Positions 60,066 to 64,000 of a stretch of DNA of 64,000 bases are shown piece by piece (the stretch's first letter is position 1; the number at the start of each line of letters is the position of its first letter). The stretch is from Planctomycetota bacterium (GTDB lineage: Bacteria > Planctomycetota > Phycisphaerae > Phycisphaerales > SM1A02). Location: the NCBI GenBank assembly GCA_022564665.1, contig JADFKZ010000001.1, forward strand, positions 51,478 through 115,477. Direction: 5' to 3'. A program made the translations under genes and the position numbers. The notes under the pieces were generated by a model. It worked only from the letters and a program-made list of their open reading frames with translations. It ran no database searches and was not told where the DNA came from.

Positions 60066-62103
60066 GCCGCCACGGCTGGGGCTTGATTCCTACGCGGCTC
60101 GCTGCCTGGGCATCCTCCAGCAGGAGACGACGGAGCTTCGCCGGCGAGCGGCGATCGCGCATCGGGATCGCAAGGAGGTTCTGCTGGGGGCGATCAACAT
60201 CCGCCGTCTGGCCGGTGGGCTGCTGGAGGCCGGCGACCGGGCCGAAGAAAACGGCAGCGTCGCGGTTCTGTCGGGCTACCGGCTCTTCCGCGGTCGACAG
60301 ATGTTGGATGAGACGCTCTATGCGCTGCTCCCCAACGGCGCCGAGGGCGCCGAGAGCGCAAAAATCCAGACTGCCAGAGAAGCCCTGCATCAGTTCAACT
60401 CCAAGACCTCAACACTCATGGACGGCACGTGGCCGCCGCCTGAGGTCTCCGCCGATTCGATCGACGCGACCCTAACCTTCTGCCTCCAGCCGCTTGCGGT
60501 CACAATTGGGCTGCTCGAGGGAGCCTCCGTCGCCATCCACTGGATCCCGCACGGGCTCAGATCGTCTTTGGAGCTGGCCGTTCTCAAACAGAGGCTTCCG
60601 GAGGCGCCAATCGGATCCGACACCCGCGCGGAGCTTGGGGCCATCGCGGAGTTCCTCTACCGCGGCGAGGCCTTTGCCGAGCTGCGACCGCGGGTGGAGA
60701 CCTACGCGCGTCTTCTGATTGAGCTTCTGGACCTCGCCGACGCGATCGCAGAGGCCAAGTGGCTCGACGAGGCCCTGCGGGCGGCGCTTCAGACGCGGAT
60801 GCACACCGCGGTCCTCCTCTTTCGCGACCAGGCAACCCGTCAGCCCGGCCGGCAAGCGCTTCGGGAGCTGGCCGCTCTTGGGCCTCTCATCCGGCGAATC
60901 ACCACGCTTTCGGTTGAAGACGGGATCGATCTGAAGCAGCTGCGGGCCGCCCTCGGTGCGCTGGTTGCCGCCGGCGATACCGCCGAGAACAAGGGCCGCA
61001 TCTCCCAGGCATCGGCCCAGAGGCTCGGAGTCATCCTCCAGCGGATGGTCGCCTTTCGTGAGCTTGGCGATCCTTCGCGACCTGGCGAGCTTCACGTCGT
61101 CCGCCGGAAGCTTCACGAGGCGTATCGATCCTCCGAGCGGGCGCTGGTTGCAAGGCTCCAGGAGCTGGCAAGCCAACCCGGTTCCCTCTCAGACCCCGCG
61201 CTGGGCAGCCTGGTGGCCGACCACAAGCAGCATCTTGAGAACCTGAAGTGGATCGACATGTTGGGGCCGTGGGTGGCGCAGATCCGCCTGATCCAACCCT
61301 CCGCGGCCACGCGCTTTGCCGGCCGCATCCGCACGTACATCCAATGGCTCGGGGAGCCGAGCCGCCGCCCGGCAGCGATCCTGGCGATGGATCGCTTCCA
61401 GCGGCAGCTGGCCCTGTTCCACCCGCTTCCCCATGAAGACCAGCTGCGTGAGGGCGGGGCGATCGTCGCCACCGGGGGGCTGAGCCGAGAGCTGACCGAA
61501 ACAATCGACCAAGTGAGGAAGCGGTGGGCCCAGGCGTGGTCTGCGGGCGACACCGCGTCCCAGGCGGCGGCACGGATGCACCTGCTCTATCGGCTCACGA
61601 AGGCGATCGCCGAGACGCAGGAGATGATCGCCCTCGGCGACGCAGCCGGCATCCTGAACAGGTGGGCGGCGTGGGAGCTCAACCCCAGTACCCTTGCCGG
61701 GGTGACCACCGATCTTCCCAATCGCCTCAAGCTCGCCACCGCCGCCGCCGTCGAGGGTGACGATCTTGGCCTTGAGCACCAGCTCGACTCGATCGAGCGC
61801 GACGTCGGCCTGGCAAAGCTCATCGGCCGCCTCGGAACAAGCCTCTCCGGCCCGCTGGGGAAGCTCCCCGCAGGGGCGGTATCGATCATCGGACAGTCGG
61901 TCGGCGCCCCGACGGCCCAGGCGTGGTTGTTCGATGATCGCCGGCGGCTTGCCGACCTGTGCCGGTACGCCATGGAGCTTCAGTATGCGCAGGTCACCGG
62001 ACGGCGGGAGCTTGCCGATGGGATTCACCGCTTCGTGAATGAGTTGGCGGAGGACCTTGTGGAGACTGTTCATGAACATCATCGTCGTTGGGCCCCACCC
62101 TGA
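59995..62103 (+). CDS. Secreted alpha-helical protein of unknown function
   Basis: A 702-residue protein. ATG 59995 follows GGAGGAGG and opens a signal peptide (RPFWALAAMLTLATAPARA). The mature part is almost wholly helical, with many Arg/Glu/Leu-rich amphipathic segments (TAENKGRISQASAQRLGVIL, ADHKQHLENLKWIDMLGPWV) and no catalytic motif or clear TPR. It overlaps the glycosyltransferase by 71 bases and the deacetylase by 32, so all three are translated from one message. I do not recognise the family; it may be a periplasmic scaffold for the glycan made by its neighbours. Confidence 0.72.
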   Translation: MRPFWALAAMLTLATAPARARPDEPPRLGLDSYAARCLGILQQETTELRRRAAIAHRDRKEVLLGAINIRRLAGGLLEAGDRAEENGSVAVLSGYRLFRGRQMLDETLYALLPNGAEGAESAKIQTAREALHQFNSKTSTLMDGTWPPPEVSADSIDATLTFCLQPLAVTIGLLEGASVAIHWIPHGLRSSLELAVLKQRLPEAPIGSDTRAELGAIAEFLYRGEAFAELRPRVETYARLLIELLDLADAIAEAKWLDEALRAALQTRMHTAVLLFRDQATRQPGRQALRELAALGPLIRRITTLSVEDGIDLKQLRAALGALVAAGDTAENKGRISQASAQRLGVILQRMVAFRELGDPSRPGELHVVRRKLHEAYRSSERALVARLQELASQPGSLSDPALGSLVADHKQHLENLKWIDMLGPWVAQIRLIQPSAATRFAGRIRTYIQWLGEPSRRPAAILAMDRFQRQLALFHPLPHEDQLREGGAIVATGGLSRELTETIDQVRKRWAQAWSAGDTASQAAARMHLLYRLTKAIAETQEMIALGDAAGILNRWAAWELNPSTLAGVTTDLPNRLKLATAAAVEGDDLGLEHQLDSIERDVGLAKLIGRLGTSLSGPLGKLPAGAVSIIGQSVGAPTAQAWLFDDRRRLADLCRYAMELQYAQVTGRRELADGIHRFVNELAEDLVETVHEHHRRWAPP

Positions 62104-62749
62104 CGACCAGGAACTCGGCATGGGCGGCACGATTGCCAGGCTCGCGGGGCAGGGCCACAACGTGCTCCTGTTGGACATGACCAACGGTGAGCCCACGCCT
62201 CACGGTGATCCGGTCACCCGCGCCGCTGAAGCGGCCGAGGCGGCGCGGATCCTGGGTGTACCGCGGCGCGGGCTGGACCTTCCCAACCGCACGCTGACCT
62301 ACAGCCTCGAGGCGCGGCATCTCGTGGCCGGGGCGATTCGCGAGCACCAGGCCCATATCGTCTTTACCCCGAACATGCCCGACGCGCACCCCGACCACAC
62401 CGCCACCACGCGGATCGTTGAGGATGCTCGCTTCGATGCCAAGCTGACGAAGACCGAGCTTCCGGGCGAGCCGATCTATCCGCGGTGGCTCATTTACTAT
62501 TACTGCACCCACCTGCGAACGATCCCCCAACCCAGCTTCCTTCTGGACATCAGCGGGTTTGCCGACCGGAAGCGCGACGCGATCCTGGCATACAAGAGTC
62601 AGTTCGTCACACCCAAGCGAAATCGCTGGATCATCCAATGGCTGGAGGCTGGCAACCGCTACTTTGGCAGCCGGATCCACACCGAGGCGGCGGAACCCTT
62701 CTCGACCGCCGAGCCGTTGGGGCTCACCGGTCTGGAGTGCTTAACCTAG
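62072..62749 (+). CDS. PIG-L family (LmbE-like) deacetylase
   Basis: A 225-residue zinc-dependent N-deacetylase. The metal motif is VGPHPDDQELGMGG (H9, D11, D12), with the second His in PDAHPDHTATT near 108. The family removes acetyl from GlcNAc-linked substrates; BshB1 of bacillithiol synthesis is the closest in size and layout. In this context, next to a GT4 glycosyltransferase, a bacillithiol-like or glycan deacetylation role are both possible. ATG 62072 begins at the conserved NIIVVGPHPDD. Confidence 0.88.
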   Translation: MNIIVVGPHPDDQELGMGGTIARLAGQGHNVLLLDMTNGEPTPHGDPVTRAAEAAEAARILGVPRRGLDLPNRTLTYSLEARHLVAGAIREHQAHIVFTPNMPDAHPDHTATTRIVEDARFDAKLTKTELPGEPIYPRWLIYYYCTHLRTIPQPSFLLDISGFADRKRDAILAYKSQFVTPKRNRWIIQWLEAGNRYFGSRIHTEAAEPFSTAEPLGLTGLECLT

Positions 62750-62796
62750 CATTCCGTGTTTGGCTCTTTCTTGAGTCACGCGATGGGATCATCGCC

Positions 62797-63360
62797 TTGA
62801 CCAGGATCCGACTCGCAGGCGAAGAAGACCTCCCGGCGATCCTTGCGATCAGCAATTGGGCGGTCCAACATACCGCGGCCAACTTTGCCGTTGAGCCGGA
62901 GCGGCTGGAGGATTGGCGCAAAGATTGGCTGACGACCCGCCGGGAGTATCCATGGCTCGTCTCCGTCGATGGCGGCGGTGAGGTCGTCGGCTTTGCCAAG
63001 GCCTCACCCTGGAAGGGCCGCTGCGCGTACAACTGGACCGCGGAGGTGACGGTGTACGTCCGATCTGAGCACCACCGCCAAGGGCACGCACGAGCGCTCT
63101 ACGGCAGGCTGATCGAAGTCCTCAAGGCCCAGGGCTATCGCACCCTCCTCGCCGGGATCACCACGCCCAACCCGGCCAGCGTACGGCTGCACGAGTCGTT
63201 TGGCTTCCACCGTGTCGGGGGCTTTCAGCGGGTGGGCTGGAAGTTCGGCTCCTGGCACGACGTCGGGTATTGGGAAGCGATTCTCGACGCGGATCCCGGG
63301 CCACCCGCGCAGATCAGGCCGGTCGAAGAGGCTCTTAGAGCTGCTTCGAGCACTTCGTAG
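62797..63360 (+). CDS. GNAT-family N-acetyltransferase (phosphinothricin acetyltransferase-like)
   Basis: A 187-residue acetyl-CoA-dependent acetyltransferase. The acetyl-CoA motif is HHRQGHARALYGRLIEVL, followed by ITTPNPASVRLHESFGFHRV and FGSWHDVGYWE, which match the Pat/YncA group that acetylates amino groups of small molecules such as phosphinothricin or methionine sulfoximine. No ATG is available at the homology start; TTG 62797 is the likely start, preceded by a weak ATGGGA. The last residues (LRAASSTS) are encoded by the first bases of repeat D4. Confidence 0.85.
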   Translation: MTRIRLAGEEDLPAILAISNWAVQHTAANFAVEPERLEDWRKDWLTTRREYPWLVSVDGGGEVVGFAKASPWKGRCAYNWTAEVTVYVRSEHHRQGHARALYGRLIEVLKAQGYRTLLAGITTPNPASVRLHESFGFHRVGGFQRVGWKFGSWHDVGYWEAILDADPGPPAQIRPVEEALRAASSTS

Positions 63361-63655
63361 CGGCCTCCGGCGAACTTTCTTGAGCGCTCCGTACCGCCTC
63401 GCGGCGTCGCGGCGTCGCGGCGTCCTTGCCGCTCTTGTTTGGCAGCCCTCCGGGCTGCGGGGCCGCTCTTGTTTGGCAGCCCTAGGGGCTGCGGGGCCGC
63501 TCTTGTTTGGCAGCCCTACGGGCTGCGGGGCCGCTCTTGTCTGGCAGCCCTAGGGGCTGCGGGGCCGCTCTTGTTTGTCAGCCCTCCGGGCTGAGGGCCG
63601 ACACTCGCTCTGGTACGCGGCCTATCAAAAAGGCCGCTACGCTTGGACGTACGCT
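63330..63655 (-). repeat. Dispersed repeat family D, copy D4, with tandem array
   Basis: Reverse relative to D2 and D3: AGAGCTGCTTCGAGC, GTAGCGGCC, GAGCGCTCCGTA, three GGCGTCGC units, five 34-bp units (63428-63597), GCCGACACTCGCTCTGG, and CCTATCAAAAAGGCCGCTAC. It is the largest copy in the window and starts within the acetyltransferase gene. Confidence 0.8.
63428..63597. repeat. 34-bp tandem repeat, five units, hairpin with variable loop
   Basis: Units start at 63428, 63462, 63496, 63530 and 63564. Each reads GCCGCTCTTGTTTGGCAGCC, then CTNNGGGCTGC and GGG. Each has a perfect GCAGCCC/GGGCTGC stem, and the loop core varies between CTCCGG, CTAGGG and CTACGG; the last unit has TCAGCCC/GGGCTGA, a paired change on both arms. 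Confidence 0.9.
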
Positions 63656-63667
63656 GCGCTCAACCAC

Positions 63668-63890
63668 GAACCCTGCTCTTTTTTCAAGGCGCTGGTCGCC
63701 AGCCTGTGCGCCAGGACGCCAACCTGTGCGCCAGGACGCCAACGTGTGCGCCAGGACGCCAGACGGTGCTCCGACGTTTTTTTCTGGGTGGCTGCGGCGG
63801 AGTCCGCCCCAGGTGGACGACACCACGGTTGGTCCGACGACGAGGGTTTGTCTGACAACCCAGCCGTTGGCCCAAGACCGAGCGAGGCGC
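63668..63890 (+). repeat. Family B fragment followed by family C copy C3
   Basis: CGAACCCTGCTCTTTTTTC (family B), then three exact ~20-bp units of CTGTGCGCCAGGACGCCAAC type at 63703-63762, TTCTGGGTGGCTGCGGCGGA, CCACGGTTGGTCCGACGACG and the AACCCAGCCG tail. The order matches C1 at 7440-7600. No gene is seen from 63361 to the window end; the last ~100 bases hold short hairpins such as CGGGCC/GGCCCG near 63976. Confidence 0.78.
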
Positions 63891-64000
63891 TCGCTGGTCT
63901 TGGCACTCCGGCCGCTTGCCGTCCATGGCGGCGCGGCCGTGGGAGGGCGAAGCAGGCGATGCGACTTGTTTGCTCGGGCCTTCGGCCCGAAGGGTGCATC

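Noticed and set aside
63428..63597. 34-bp tandem units looked at first like a CRISPR array
   Set aside because: There are no variable spacers; the units are contiguous with only loop changes, and there is no leader or cas gene.

Overview
This window comes from a GC-rich Gram-negative bacterium. The best guess is a planctomycete, probably Phycisphaerae-like. This rests on an LpxC-FabZ fusion next to lpxD, lpxA, skp and bamA, a von Willebrand A/ExbB/ExbD/TPR set, large secreted TPR/PQQ-propeller proteins, and intergenic spacers full of short structured repeats. The taxonomic call is an inference. I see no prophage, transposase, CRISPR array or rRNA. One tRNA-Leu(UAG) is present.

Layout. 1-5.5 kb: an AddAB-like nuclease and helicase-nuclease pair, cut at its 5' end by the window edge. 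5.7-16 kb: a NuoG-like protein, aldehyde dehydrogenase, PanC, an IscA/ErpA-type protein, a phosphoribosyltransferase, then a minus-strand pair made of class II DAHP synthase and a double ketosynthase whose first domain has lost its catalytic His/Lys/His. 16-22.5 kb: tRNA-Leu, a DoxX-like protein, and a VWA-ExbB-ExbD-ExbD-TPR operon. 22.7-25.9 kb: a UVR-motif protein, a primary-type sigma factor and GcvT. 25.9-34.2 kb: envelope biogenesis, with an LpxD-like paralogue facing bamA, skp, skp, lpxD, lpxC-fabZ and lpxA. 34.2-40 kb: a small acidic protein, a ~1,400-residue TPR/PQQ-propeller protein, a small membrane protein and a LEA-type lipoprotein. 40.2-46.3 kb: type IV pilus/type II secretion genes (pilT, an inner-membrane GspF/PilC, two prepilins and a large PilX-like protein with EF-hand-like loops). 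46.7-55.7 kb: a pterin-synthase-like protein, archaeal-type GlmM, HNH nuclease, Nudix, DapA, PdxJ, PhoU, a UAP-type pyrophosphorylase and glycerate kinase. 56-63.4 kb: DedA, an archaeal-adenylate-kinase-like fusion, TruA, a glycosyltransferase, a secreted helical protein, a PIG-L deacetylase and a GNAT acetyltransferase.

How the genes fit together. Lipid A synthesis (LpxA, LpxC, LpxD), its UDP-GlcNAc supply (GlmM and the UAP-type enzyme) and outer-membrane assembly (BamA, two Skp) are all encoded here, so the cell very likely has an LPS-bearing outer membrane. The ExbB/ExbD operon and the pilus cluster are trans-envelope machines of the same cell. The other enzymes are mostly housekeeping (pantothenate, B6, lysine, one-carbon, pseudouridine).

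The most distinctive non-coding signal is a set of at least five dispersed, hairpin-forming repeat families (called A to E here). They fill most of the longer spacers and in places run into gene 3' ends. Several genes also carry a -10-like hexamer only 6-11 bases before the ATG with no Shine-Dalgarno, which suggests leaderless mRNAs. The best candidates for something undescribed are the degenerate-KS/KS fusion beside DAHP synthase, the AdkA-like/deoxyribosyltransferase-like fusion, the VWA-Exb operon and the repeat families.
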